Assembly (NCBI GenBank): GCA_011947345.1 | Contig: JAAVTG010000845.1 | Span: 1-64,000, forward strand | Source of the DNA: Phytophthora quininea | Taxonomy: Eukaryota; Oomycota; Peronosporomycetes; Peronosporales; Peronosporaceae | DNA: 64,000 bases | Direction of reading: 5' to 3' | In this document: one piece after another, positions 50,762 to 62,045 of the stretch | Layout of the letters: the number at the start of each line of letters is the position of its first letter | How positions within the stretch are numbered: position 1 is the stretch's first letter | The notes under the pieces: generated by a model | What the model was told of the DNA's origin: nothing | Database searches by the model: none | Seen by the model: the letters and a program-made list of their open reading frames with translations, nothing else | Program-made: the position numbers and the translations under genes

Positions 50762-51369
50762 GTGGCAGAAGCGAACTCCATAAACAGAGACTTGCGGTGT
50801 CTGCCCGTGTAGAATCTTCGTACACGTCCTGTGGTCATTTGAAAATACAATTACCCAGATCGTTCCGTTGAGTTTAATCCTTCGTTTGTTTTCAAGGTGG
50901 ATGCCAGTCATATCCAGATATAATGACCGCTGCCGGAGTAGACTATCCGTATCCGTCACCGACGCTACAAATTCTGAGCAATCCAAGCTTGACAAAATGC
51001 TCTCGCAGGGTACTAACCGATGGATGAGTTGCAAGAGCCCAACGAAGGGAGAGCGAAGTTGCCGTTTCTCTGGAAGGCGGAATTCAAGGTTCGGAAGGGA
51101 AGTGGAGAATTCTTGGCAAGAACCTCTTGGGTCGTCAAATGGGAGCGGGAAAAACACGCAACATACTTCAGCAAAGACCCCAAGAAGTGGACCTGACGCC
51201 TGAGTAACTGGAACCGAGTTGCCATCGTTGAGTAGAGGTACTTCGGCTACGCGAATCAGAAAATCATCACATCATCATCATCATCACCGTTGACCTATTT
51301 TCACTGCAGCATGAAACTCCGAAGGAAGACCCTTGCGCATTCGTGTTTCCTTCCCGTCGACACAAAGCT
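50762..51369. other. intergenic stretch with a short decayed NLP-like segment
   Basis: At 50893-50936 the plus strand (AAGGTGGATGCCAGTCATAT...) aligns with the [19 protein letters not shown] part of the neighbouring NLP, with substitutions and stop codons. The surrounding sequence is not alignable by eye. Probably a very old NLP relic; nothing else supported. Confidence 0.35.
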
Positions 51370-53268
51370 ATGCAGCGGCCTCGGTCGGATGGCCACCGCG
51401 CAGCTCGTCGCCAGCCATCGCAAGTCAGTCGTTCGCTTCAGTTTAGTGCTGGCCAAAATGGCGGTCGGATCCACGACAGCGACTTCAACCACCCTCGCCG
51501 CCCGAAAACTACCCCCGTATGAGCACGAGCATAATAAACATTTAGGTTCACTGACCCCTTTCTTTTCGAACAGAAGCCGCGTATTCAAAGGCTGCTGCCA
51601 ACACCAGGTCGCGAAGCAATCGAACGGCGGGAACCGACTGCACTACCGCCATCAACCTTGACCCGCTTGCCAGACTCACCTCCTCGTCCGGCAAAAGAGT
51701 CAATTTTCCAGTTTGACCCAGTAGAGAACCTCGAAAATCCTTCAACGCGTTTTCAAGACACTAATTTGAAGAATGGGGACGACAGTAGGGTGGGAAACTT
51801 ACTTGAGCTGGAGCAAGACGCTGGCGAGGAGACACAAGATCCCATTAACTGTCCTGGCGTGTCTGCTGCTGGACCGCTTTCGAGCGACATCGGTGAACAA
51901 CTCTGTTCTTCTGGTGATGACGACAACGACGATAACGATACCGAGTACCAGCGAGAACTCTCTGCTCGGGCACGCTTGCTTGATAGTGAGGCTAGCCGCC
52001 AACGCATCCGAAACGAACTTGAGGAATACGTAGGCTCGCTCAACACGCGCGTGGACGAAAATGGAGACCACCTCGTTGAGTTCCCAAAAACTACCAGCAG
52101 GTGGTGGCTCTGATGACGCAGAAAGACGTCCAAGACGACGACGCATCCGAGGCGAAAGACAACACTCACCACAGTTGGTCGCGGGTGCTCATCGAGGCCG
52201 GTTTGTCCAAGCAACAAGCATTTGTGAGTGCTAGCATACTCATGTTGTTTTACTCCATTTGAGTGTTCACGCAGAGATGTTTTGTAAATGTGGTGATAGG
52301 GCGTTCTGGAAGACAGAGACGACGATGCTGAAGGGAAAGGGAGCCTCGCCGCCAAGATTGCGTTGAAGATGGCTCGAATCCGTCAGCTGGACCTGATCTT
52401 GGAAGAAAAACTTGGCAAAGATTTGTACGCGAATATCGCTCCCCGAAAGCCAAAGAGAACGACACCACCTGAAGCAAAGGACCCTCCCTCCAGGACGTTT
52501 GTGACACAAGCGCAGCAGATCGCAATAACAACTGCCATTACTTCAAACGGAAGTGAGTCTAATCGCAGTATCAGCTTGTCGACTGCTCGTAGTGAAGCAT
52601 CTCTTTCAAAAGACAAAGATGCTGGAGCGAAGACCAGCAACTACTTTATCGAGAGGAACAAGCAGGTCGTGGCCAACGGAATGAGGGCAAACATGACGCG
52701 AGACGAGGAATCCCGACTCGAAAAGCTTCTTCTGGATGAGGCAACCACTGACGGGTCGACACAAGTGCCAAATGGCGCTGGAATTAGTCCAGCTGCGAAT
52801 GACCTCAACGGCTACAAAATGCCGGACGCGGAGAAGAAGGCCATCGACGAGTTGATTACCGTGAGAGGCAGCGCATATCCTCTGTTTGCAATCGACGAGT
52901 TGCAAGGTGATGATCAGCTTTTTCACCCCAGCGATAGTACGAAGGATGCCGGCAGTGGCTCAACAAACGATAACATCATCCAGGAAACCAAAAAGCAGCG
53001 TCTGCAGAGGCAACGACTCAGTCGCCTCGAGCAGGAGCTGCGCTTCCTGCAAGAGTCTCCGTCTGTGATTATTGTGGGCGACGACGACGACGACGACGAC
53101 TGTCGGAGTGAGAAGTCCTATGTCACTGTGGCGTCTTCGGCGTGTTCGACGCGCTCCGGCGTGATATCACGACACGATTTCAAGAGTTTCCTTGCCCTGC
53201 AAAGGAAACTTTTCGCTCTACACCAACCGCAAGTGTCGAGGAAATTCGTCGTCTCCTTTTCTGAATAA
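51370..53268 (+). CDS. FSIP1-like protein, one frameshift
   Basis: Three exons: 51370-51516, 51574-52223 and 52300-53268, with introns of 57 and 76 nt. One A is missing in an A-run near 52092. With it the length is a multiple of three, 588 residues. The central segment KIALKMARIRQLDLILEEKL is the signature of the fibrous sheath-interacting protein 1 family. Other features are acidic SSGDDDNDDNDTEYQRELSA, coiled coil QKQRLQRQRLSRLEQEL, and a run of seven Asp. FSIP1 relatives associate with flagella or the cytoskeleton in animals, and a role in the flagellated zoospore is a reasonable inference. I chose the ATG at 51370 because it joins exon 2 in phase 0; other upstream ATGs do not. Confidence 0.7.
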
Positions 53269-53376
53269 TCACGCCACCACCAGACCCAACTCAGTGATGA
53301 CTGCAACAGCAGGCTAACACACGTAAACTCAGGAGCGACGCCACGAGCAAGGGCATACAGTACAGTGGCATTCACG

Positions 53377-54047
53377 TCAGCATTTGTGGACCATCTTGGT
53401 CCACTTTTCACCGATAGGCTCCAGTTTCACGTGGCGGATCTCAGCATCCTCCTGGTCGTACGAAATCTTCACATCCAGCCTCTCACTCGGCACACTCGCA
53501 GGGTCAAATCGCTCGGGCCACTCCACCAACGTAATTCCTACAGAAAAAAGTTTTAACAACAATTGACATGATAACGCAATATACGTATGCACCTTGTTCA
53601 AAAGCTTCCGCCAGTCCGAGAGCTTCTGCATCTTGCTCTGTCACTTGGTCCAGACGGTATAAATCCACGTGGTAGACGACAGGTCGGTCCTTGGCTTCGT
53701 TGTAGGTGTTTACTAGCAAATACGTTGGCGACGTCACCGACAACGTTTTCTGTTGAGTATACTCCCGCAGAAATCCTCGGGCGAAACAAGTCTTCCCACA
53801 CCCCAGATCCCTAAAATATCGTATTAGTAAAATCTAAAAAATAACAATAGTGCAATAAAATATAATAATACCCATGGAGAAAAATGACGTCGCTGGGGCG
53901 TCTTTCGGCCGCCAACTGGGCCCCCAACTGCTCCATCTCCTGTGCCGACCGCGTCGTACATGTAGTAGAAAGCTTGGTTAACTTGGTATCAGTAGCATAG
54001 CTTCGGCGAGCGCCGCCCCACAGCCGCAGAAGCGTCGGACGCATCAT
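53377..54047 (-). CDS. tsaE: TsaE, tRNA threonylcarbamoyladenosine biosynthesis ATPase
   Basis: Three exons: 53872-54047, 53593-53810 and 53377-53537, with introns of 61 and 55 nt. The spliced frame is exactly 185 codons (184 residues). The N-terminus MMRPTLLRLWGGARRSYAT is a likely mitochondrial presequence. The P-loop HGDLGCGKT is assembled across the first intron. SPTYLLVNTYNEAKD, VYHVDLYRLDQ and GITLVEWPERF are the standard TsaE motifs. Bacterial-type TsaE couples ATP hydrolysis to t6A formation on ANN-decoding tRNAs. In eukaryotes this branch is organellar. Start codons of this gene and of UFD2 on the other strand are only 75 bp apart. Confidence 0.88.
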
Positions 54048-54122
54048 TATTAACCCTTTTCACTTGTTTTTGTTGTGAAAACGTGATTTGTAAAGATTCC
54101 CTTTCTTGGAAGCAGCATAACC

Positions 54123-57100
54123 ATGTCGAGCTGGGTGAGCGCGTGGCTGCAAGGCAAGGACGAGGGCGACGACGAGGCCAAGGACGGCTTCAACACGCAG
54201 GGCAACGCGCTCTCGGACTCCTCGAGTGGAGCTGCACCAGCAACGGCCGACGAGATCCGCCGCAAGCGGCTGCAGAAGCTCCAGGAAGCTGAATCCAAGC
54301 AGGTTGCTGCAGAGGTTGCACCGCAAGTTACGTCGCCCAAGAAGCAGCGGGTGGAGACTTCCCCGTTCAAGAGGCTAAGGAAGAGAAAGCAGAGCCCAAG
54401 AAGGTGGAGACACCAAAGAAAGACGTGAAGAAGCTTAAGAAACAGAGCAACCCAGAGAGCTACGTGAACGACGTCCTGCAGAGGGTGCTCAGAGTTACTC
54501 TGACGCCAAATGAGGGTACACAGCTCCTATTCATGAAGGAGTTCGTCGATCAGAGCATGACGGACGGTCTCTTGAGTACGACAAATGCCAGTGAAGTACT
54601 GTACGCTCGAGTGGTGATGAGTCCCACCGAGTTACCCGGAGGGAACGACCACCCATTGGCAGCAGTAACCTATTTGGAGCAAAGTTACTATCGCTGTCGA
54701 GACGAGATGCAGAAGTTACAGTCTTCCTTTGTGCGACTTTCGGCCGACAAGAAGCAGGAGCTGCAGGAGTGTCTGCCGAACATCCAGGAGATGTGCGTGA
54801 ATTACAGCGTCACGGCGCTGACCGACCCGGAGATTTTCCCTTTCGAGACGGGAACCATCAACACGGACGCCTTTGAGAAAGTTGTTAGACTGCAGAGTAA
54901 CCCGCAGACGCCAGAGTTTGTCGACGGGGTGGTGGCAGGGCTGGAAGCCAACGACGCTACTTTGGCCGTATTTGGACCGATCTTCCAGAAGTTACTGGCA
55001 GAGCTGTTTATGGTCAATCCTCCGTCGCTCATGTCGAACTTCTACAGCAACATGTTCGTAATTACGACGCTGTGTCGGAACAAGGCGGTGGCTACGGCGT
55101 TTACTAAGATCCCAGGGTTTTTGCTGACGGCGGGGCCGCCGATGACTGGTCGACGACTTCAGGACGCCACTGCGTTGGGGTTACTGCTGCGTTTCAGCTG
55201 CGGTACTGACCCAGCGATCACGCAGATGTTCTCCAACATCACAAAGCGCACCAAGAACGATGTGGATAACTCAATCTTGAGTATTCGTAACAAACTCGAC
55301 AGTGTACAGACCACAGTCTCGGATATTGTGACATTGCTGCTGAAAGCTGGCGGTCCCGCTAGAGAGCAAGTTCTCGCCTGGTTGGAGCAGGCGATGCAAG
55401 TAAATGTCGAACGCGCCAAGGAGAACCCAGATGTCAACATCATGTCGACGAACGGCATGTTCGTCAACTTGACCATGGTGCTATTGCGCTTGTGCGGACC
55501 GTTCCTAGCTCCAAAGTCGAAGAAGAGCCACCTTATTAAGACCGAGTACTTGTCCACACAGAATCCGTTGTTCCCGTTGGACGAAACAAAGCTTGTCGGC
55601 GTGAATGCAGAAGACTCGGCGGATGATCGACAGGTTGTTGATGGCGCTGACTTCAACTTCATCACACGGTGCTACTTCATTACGGCTCGAGCGATGCACC
55701 TCGGCCCCGTGGCCATTATTGGGCAGTACATGAGACTGCTTCGTCAACTCTCGTACTTCCAAAGCCGGATGAATGGCCCAAATGCAGACCCCCGAATGCG
55801 TGCGCACTTTGACCAAATGGCTGCGGCAAAGATGATCATGGACGCAGAGCTGCTCCACCCAGACTTTCTCCACGAGATGATTCGCTTCTCTCTGCTTACG
55901 TGTACGGTAGTGAACGCGATTTGCACGGGGTCTAGCGGGGAAGACGGGACAATGCTACAGCTGCCTCTATCCACATCTGATGCCAATGCGAACGCGGTTC
56001 TTAAGCACGTTCCGGAGCACTTGGTGGACGACTTGTGCAGCGTCCTCAAATTTGTGGCCAGACTACAGCCAAAGGCGCTGAATGCATTCGAGCTGGACGA
56101 GTTGTTGAAGATGATTTTAATCTTCCTGTCCAGTCCTAGGTATGTCCACAGCCCCCACTTGAGAGCCAAGATGAGCGAGGTGCTGTTCCACATCTTCCTT
56201 CCTTCGGAAGAATCGGAAGAGCGGGAGACTGCTGGTACTGCCTTTGGCGTAGAGCTGCTCATGACGGATCCGCTAGCCCGGCAACACCTTGCGCCTTGTC
56301 TTCTGGCGCTGTACGGCGACGTTGAGCACACAGGGTTCTACGAAAAGCTTGAGCACCGCTACAATATCGCGTGCTTACTGAAGTACTTGTGGAAACTCGA
56401 GGGTCACAAGCCGGCCTTCTTGCTGATCGCAAAGGACCGAACCAACTTCGTTAAGTTTGCTCACGGTTTGATGAACCACATCAACGGACTGGTGACAGAT
56501 GCGCTGACGGCTCTGCCTGAAATCAAAGTGCTGCAGGAAGAGATGCAGGACGTTGCCCGTTGGATGGCTCTCGATGAGACCGTGCGCGAGCAAAAGCAAA
56601 GCCTTCTGTCGGACAAGGAGCGGACGGTGACGTCGAGCTTGCAGCTGGCTAACGAAACTATCCACATGATGTCGTACTTGACGTCTGAGATCCAGGAGCC
56701 GTTCGTCAAGATGCCAGAGCTTGAGGATCGCCTCGTCAGCATGCTCAACAGTGTGCTAGTGAAGCTTGCTGGTCCACGTGGCATCGAGCTGAAGGTGAAT
56801 AACCCAGAGCAGTACAAGTTCCGTCCCAAGGTAATGTTGAAGGAGATCGTAGAGACGCTCTTGCATTTCGCCCACTACTCGAGTTTCCAGGAGGCTGTGG
56901 CCACGAATGGCTTCTACGACGGGCAGGTGTTCCGTAAATGCGCTCATATCATTGCTCGTACGCAACTGCTCGAGCCTGTTGACGTGCAGAAGTTCGAGGC
57001 GTTTGTTAGCGACGTCGAGAAGGCTGCGGAGAGTGCCGCAAACCTCGAGGAGACGCTCGGAGACATCCCGGAGGAGTTCCTGGACCCGCTCGTGTTTACA

Positions 57101-57304
57101 CTGATGAAAGACCCCGTCCTACTGCCGAGTGGATACACGATGGACAGGTCCTGCATCACACAGCACCTGATGAATGACCAGAGCGACCCCTTCACGCGAG
57201 TGCCGCTGACCATGGAGCAGTTGACGCCCAACTCGGAGCTGAAGGCGAAGATTGAGCAGTGGGTGGAGGAACAGCAGCAGAAGCACAAACAGGCTAGCAA
57301 CTAA
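54123..57304 (+). CDS. UFD2: ubiquitin conjugation factor E4 (UFD2), U-box protein, one frameshift
   Basis: Begins at ATG 54123 (MSSWVSAWLQGKDEGDDEAK). One base is missing near 54369 in the Lys/Glu-rich linker. With it the gene is 1061 codons, uninterrupted and intronless, close to the usual UFD2 length. The core reads YVNDVLQRVLRVTLTPNEGT, ...VVMSPTELPGGNDHPLAAVT, PPSLMSNFYSNMFVITTLCR and onward. The C-terminal U-box is IPEEFLDPLVFTLMKDPVLL followed by PSGYTMDRSCI and DPFTRVPLTMEQLTPN. UFD2 extends ubiquitin chains on pre-ubiquitinated substrates together with Cdc48. Given the essential-type function and otherwise perfect frame, the break is more likely a sequence error than a real lesion. 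Confidence 0.93.
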
Positions 57305-57687
57305 GCTTGGAATAATAAACGGCAAGGTGAGTTGCCATTAACATCGGTAGTCTCCTTCAAATGTTGTCCCAAGTGGAATGCGTGCTCCTGAGAACTTTGG
57401 TGCAGTTCCGTCTAGGATTGTTTTGAGAGAAAGCGTCGATGAAGAGCTGGCATACAGCAAGCAGCCTCGGCGAGAGAGCACAGGCAAAAATGAAAAAAAA
57501 AAAACACTAAAGGGAAACGAATTGGCGGGCAGGTCCGATTTCCGGCTCTGAGGTGCAATCACCACCTGACTCGTTATCGATTATCTTTCGGATGTGTCAA
57601 GCGATCAGTGTCCATTGAGTAATCGCTCCGTGAGTTGATCGTCCCCACTTTCCATCCCGAGGTCAAGAGAAACACTGCAAACCCCCA
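57305..57687. other. intergenic region
   Basis: 3' flank of UFD2 and promoter region of the RxLR gene. An A-run (57490-57504) is present. No gene seen. Confidence 0.5.
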
Positions 57688-58178
57688 ATGCGGTCGTTTT
57701 ATTTCGTTTTGCTGGCTGCGGTCACTCTCTTAGTGGCATTTTCACCGGCTGTCGCGTCCAACCAGAACGAGGTCTCCGTTATCGACTCCCCTCCCGCTGA
57801 AGTCTTCGTAGGCACGAGGTCTCTGAGAACCGTCGAAGATGGTGGTGACGACGACGACAATGATGACGATGACTCCAACGAGGAAGAGCGAGGGGTATTT
57901 CCTCGTCGATCACATTGACGGTCAAGAAGGTCATCCGCTGGATGGGCAAGTCCAACAAGCCCAACAACCAGCTATCTGCCGCAACCGCCGCTGGTCACAT
58001 GAACGCTGAGTGGTTCCTAGCGGGGTTGAAACCTGAGCAATTGGCTCAGCTTTTGGAGGTTCCCATCACGGGCGCCGGGGCGTCTGGCACTAAGGCCTAC
58101 GGGTACTACATTCGCTATGTTGAGTACTGGAACTACTGGGTGCTGAAGGCGAGAGGCGCTCTCAAGGACTCGGCTTAG
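57688..58178 (+). CDS. RxLR-dEER effector of the GLKP-tail family, one frameshift
   Basis: From ATG 57688: signal peptide MRSFYFVLLAAVTLLVAFSP followed by AVAS, RSLR at residues 44-47, a GAC/GAT-rich Asp stretch, and EEER at 65-68. The frame is lost just after EEERGVF, near 57900. The next frame continues with TVKKVIRWMGKSNKPNNQ, WFLAGLKPEQLAQLLEVP, TGAGASGTKAYGYYIRYV and ends GALKDSA at TAG 58176-58178. With one base added the length is a multiple of three (163 residues). It is the closest relative in the window of the intact gene at 31900-32427, but sits in a housekeeping island, on the other strand. It is probably functional if the missing base is an artefact. Confidence 0.8.
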
Positions 58179-58555
58179 GATTCGGTCGTAGTCGTGCAAA
58201 TGAAGATGTTTCCGATAATGCGAGAACACGTTTCATAGCTGTTGAAGCAACCAAGCAGCGAATGAATACATACTTACACTTTTTCTTGATTTTTTTATTG
58301 GAACTTCACTAAGTTGACCAGATCCAGAACCCCAAGTGCTTGCTTCTCTCAGCCAGCAAGAAAGCGACGCTTTCTGCTTCTGCTAAGGAGATGCCGCTGG
58401 ACACCCGAGCTGCCGCGCGAGAAGCGAATCGAGTTGGAATTCTCAACTTGCTTGGGGTATTCGGTTTATTTTACTCCTTCCTTTGCTGCCGTGTGATCAA
58501 ATGCTTTCTTTTGCTGCTGCGATAGAGCGATTCTCTCACACCAAAAGAACTACGC
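58179..58555. other. intergenic region
   Basis: No convincing gene. Short frames near 58314-58525 have a hydrophobic end but no start context or homology-like features. Confidence 0.4.
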
Positions 58556-59138
58556 ATGGAGAACCGTGCCGAGGTAGGGAAAATGTTTACTAACGCCTCG
58601 GCAGGTTTTGTTTGGTGACTTTGTCTTGGCATTCACGCTGCACGTTTCGTAGTGCGACTATGGTTGGGACCTATTGAAGCTGCTGGACGGCGTTCAGCTG
58701 ATCACCCAATGCTAGAACGTATCGGTGGGCAGAATTTACGACGAAATGAAGCAACTCCGACAAGAACAACGAGCGTTGGTGGTAGCTACGAGAACCAAAG
58801 GATCGGTCTGCAAATTACAGAATCAAGAATTCCGGCTGAAGCAGGCTCTCGACAAATACGCCGACATTGCCAACGATGAACTGGATGCCACTCAAAGGCT
58901 GCTAGATGAACTCGAAAGGAGTGTGGTACGTTGCATTTGCATTGTTACTCTCAGTGCCTGACGCTGTTTGTAGTGTTCGTAGAAATCAACGTTCACGTCC
59001 AAGTTTGACCAAGGCAAGAACTCGTCCCTTGACACCCACTTGTCAGCCATCGCGCAGTTCGTTGTTGACCTTGCGGCTAGTGCTGCAACAAGAACCAGCA
59101 CGGACGCGTCGATACAGAAGTGGAAGCAGCAATTTTGA
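58556..59138 (+). CDS. small coiled-coil protein, three exons, one in-frame stop
   Basis: Exon 1 is 58556-58573 (MENRAE), exon 2 is 58653-58925 and exon 3 is 58983-59138, with GT-AG introns in phase 0. Exon 2 reads CDYGWDLLKLLDGVQLITQ, then GRIYDEMKQLRQEQRALVVA and LKQALDKYADIANDELDATQ. Exon 3 reads KFDQGKNSSLDTHLSAIAQF and ends KWKQQF. The protein would be about 150 residues, mostly helical. An in-frame TAG at 58713-58715 interrupts exon 2 after ITQC. A start downstream of it (58725) would need GTG. I do not recognise the family. The clean exon structure suggests a genuine gene with either a nonsense change or a base error. Confidence 0.5.
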
Positions 59139-59538
59139 AATGCCGTGACCGTGTCATGGCACTGGCGACATTGCTGCATTACAAAGTACTTGCGAGAAAT
59201 ATCTTCTCCTGCCTCGAGCTTTTAAATACTTGCACATGAACTTGTTGCGAGCTCGTGAAAAATGCTCGTAGTGCACAGACATTAACTTTTGGACCGGAAC
59301 AATCAGAGATCTGAGGTTTCAGATCTCTTGCCAAGATGAAAATGCTGTGCCTTCGACGAAGAGGCTGCTTCGCCCTCATCTTCAGCAAGTGATGCTGCAG
59401 AAGCTTTCGCACCCTGTCACCAGCGTCGATAAAGCTCAACAGGATCTATTATTTCAGGACGAATTATTGCCCTACGTTGGGAGCGACCTTTTTGAACAAG
59501 GAACAAAACTTTTGGCGCCCAGTGTCTTGCCAAACAAG
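59139..59538. other. intergenic region between convergent genes
   Basis: 3' ends of the coiled-coil gene and of the cNMP/RGS gene. No gene seen. Confidence 0.45.
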
Positions 59539-61830
59539 TCAAAACACAAACGACGTCGACAGTTTACGCGAAGTTCCCTCGACTTTGGTCTTTCGGCGGT
59601 TGTACGCACCAAGCGGTGCGAGAACGTCAATCCCTGGCTCGCCTAAGGTGCCGACGGAATTTGCCACAGCAAACACAGTCGCAGAGTTTCGACGGAATCG
59701 ATCATTACTAGCACCATCGACAGCTGACCCAAAGGCTCGTTTGGGGACTGGGATACTTTCCTTCACGCTGCGGTCTGGATGTGAGGATGCATACCCGTAG
59801 CTGCCACCGATGGAAGGTGGGTTTCTCATACTCAGCATCTCTTCCTGCTCCGGCGATAGCGAATCAACGACAGCGGGAGGGCAGTACAATGTTGCCAAAA
59901 ACTGTTGGAAAATCCGCGAAGCCTTGAAGGCAGCAAAAGCCTCGTCATCCATGGCGTCGAGTATTTCTTCGCGGACTGCAGCAAACACATCTCGACTGAC
60001 GCCATCAGATGCTAGTTCCTCTTCAACCGCTGCCAGATTTCCCGGCGAGATGTTTACTGGAGTCGTCGTTGAGTCGGCTAAGAATTTGAGATAGATCACT
60101 AGCGCACGCTCATGAATTCGGTCTTCGGAGATGTCGGCTTCCCACTTGAAATCTTCAATGTACTCGAACAGCGCGACCTCGTGATGGCGAAGTCGACTCA
60201 CACAATCTGCAGCCCATAGTCGATGACCTTCGTAGTGCTGCATGATGTGTTCGGGACGCGCTTTCTCGCGCAGACACTTGATGCAGAACTCAGCGTACAG
60301 TTCAGGGAGACTCGTAAAGAACTCGCGAAAGCTTTCAGGCGCTAACTTCAGGACTAAACAGTGATCTAGACACCGAACACTCACCAACGATCCAGTATTT
60401 AATAGTAGTGCCTCCTGTCCAAAGTATCCACCAGGGTGGACCAAGACCAGTCCACGACGCTGATTTGTTTTTGGGTCATCGGTACCCTCATCGTCTTCAG
60501 GAATGGACGATGAGTCGTTTCCACATCCACCATAGTCGAGTTCCACCACGCCGCGTAAGACCAAGTAAAACGCAGTGTGGTGATCACCGCGTTGCATGAT
60601 CATGTTGCTCGTTTCGTAGTCCACAAGTTGGCTCATGTAGCTCAATTCCTGCAGCTTTAGTGGAGGAATGGCATTTAGAAAAGTACAACCCTGTTTGATG
60701 AGAGTATCGAGGAAGTTGAGCCGCACATGCTCAAGTAATACCGCCGCCGAGTCTGGAGCCACCTTCAGAAAGTTGCAAAATGCAGTACGGTCTACATACA
60801 CGAGAAGTGCATCGTCCAGGGCTGTGATACTACAAACTCGAGGGATTTTGAAAACCAGCGAGATTTCACCAAAGTAAGATCCCGCTCCCATGCGCTTCAG
60901 CGCTTGGATCTTTAGCTCCGAAAGGGCCACTGAGGCTCTCCTGGAGAGCGACGATATTCGTTCGCCGACCTGATTCCACGTCTGGAGATATTGGCGCGAA
61001 TGTGGGTTGAGCAGCATTGAGCGAGACCTGCAGTGTCGCCTGTAGAGTGCCTTTGATGCAGACGAAAAAGCGGTCGCCCACTTCTCCCTCCACGCACACG
61101 GATTCCCCGCGCTTGACGTACAAATACGAGCACATGTTGGCCAGCATCACCAGCCGCGTCATCTCGACCGACTCTAAGAACGGGACCTCCACGAGATAGT
61201 TGACCACTTCAGACTCCACGATCGACGCCATGAGATGCAGTTTCTCGGGAGCTGTCATCACCCCCATGCCTCCTTTCCCATGACCCCTGCCACCTGAAAA
61301 GCGAGCCGTGTTCTTCATCCCAACAGTCATCTTCGCTCGCAACTTGATAAACTTGTCGAAATTCAGCTTGAGCAGAGTGCACCCCATGAAAGGGTCTGCG
61401 GTGGTGTGATTCAGCTCCAACAGAGCTGCCAGTTTCTTCCGTGCTCCTTTGCACTTTTAGGAGCGTCGTCTCTATCGTCGCCCATCATCTGAGCCACCAG
61501 TTGGTCCCTTGCCACGAAAGAAATGTAGTCGCCAGCTTTGCGTTGGCACAGCAGCTCCAACACGAGATGCTTGCTGTTGGGCGTGTGCAGCAACGTGCTG
61601 ATGTCCACAGACCCCTCAGCGACCACGAAAAAGCGCGACGAGGCATCGCTCTTGATACTGGCTCCTTTGGAGTACCTCGTCACGCTGAAGCACTTGGCCA
61701 GCTCCTGCAGCAGTCGGTCGTCCATCATCTGCATGAACGGCAGCTTCTTGAGCGTGTCCACCGCCAGCTTGTGCGGCGACCCATCCGCTCCGTACTTGCT
61801 CGACGAGGCCGTCGAGGCCGCGCCGCCCAT
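59539..61830 (-). CDS. cyclic-nucleotide-binding protein with RGS-like C-terminal domain, one frameshift
   Basis: Starts at ATG 61830 (MGGAASTASSSKYGADGSPH; MGG could be myristoylated). One A is missing near 61435, and a 46-nt GT-AG intron (60982-61027) fits best. With these the protein is about 748 residues. Three cNMP-binding domains are visible: FMQMMDDRLLQELAKCFSVT with GSVDIS; CVEGEVGDRFFVCIKGTLQA then GAGSYFGEISLVF; and MIMQRGDHHTAFYLVLRGVV with GGYFGQEALLL. The C-terminal part reads ALFEYIEDFKWEADISEDRI, and later AAVREEILDAMDDEAFAAFK, matching the helical pattern of an RGS domain. Such a protein could link cyclic-nucleotide and G-protein signalling. The alternative to the intron is a second frame change of opposite sign. 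Confidence 0.75.
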
Positions 61831-62045
61831 CGTTCCTACAGCGCTTACTGCTGTCTTCGACGACGGCAGCTATTGCTGGGAGACATCAAATATAGCTGGT
61901 CACTTCAACTTGGCCATGTCTCACACATGCATGTGGATCGTCGTCTGGAGCGCTCCACATTTACTGTTACCGCCGCAGCCAACCAAAAGAGCACTTCGAC
62001 TTATTTTGCCTTTGGTTGCGAACTACCGACGCTCCTGTGCGCATC
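61831..62045. promoter_or_regulatory. divergent promoter region between the cNMP/RGS gene and BMS1
   Basis: 215 bp separate the two start codons, so both promoters must lie here. No TATA box is evident. Several pyrimidine-rich stretches (near 61975-62040) resemble initiator-type oomycete promoters, but no element can be assigned firmly. Confidence 0.5.
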
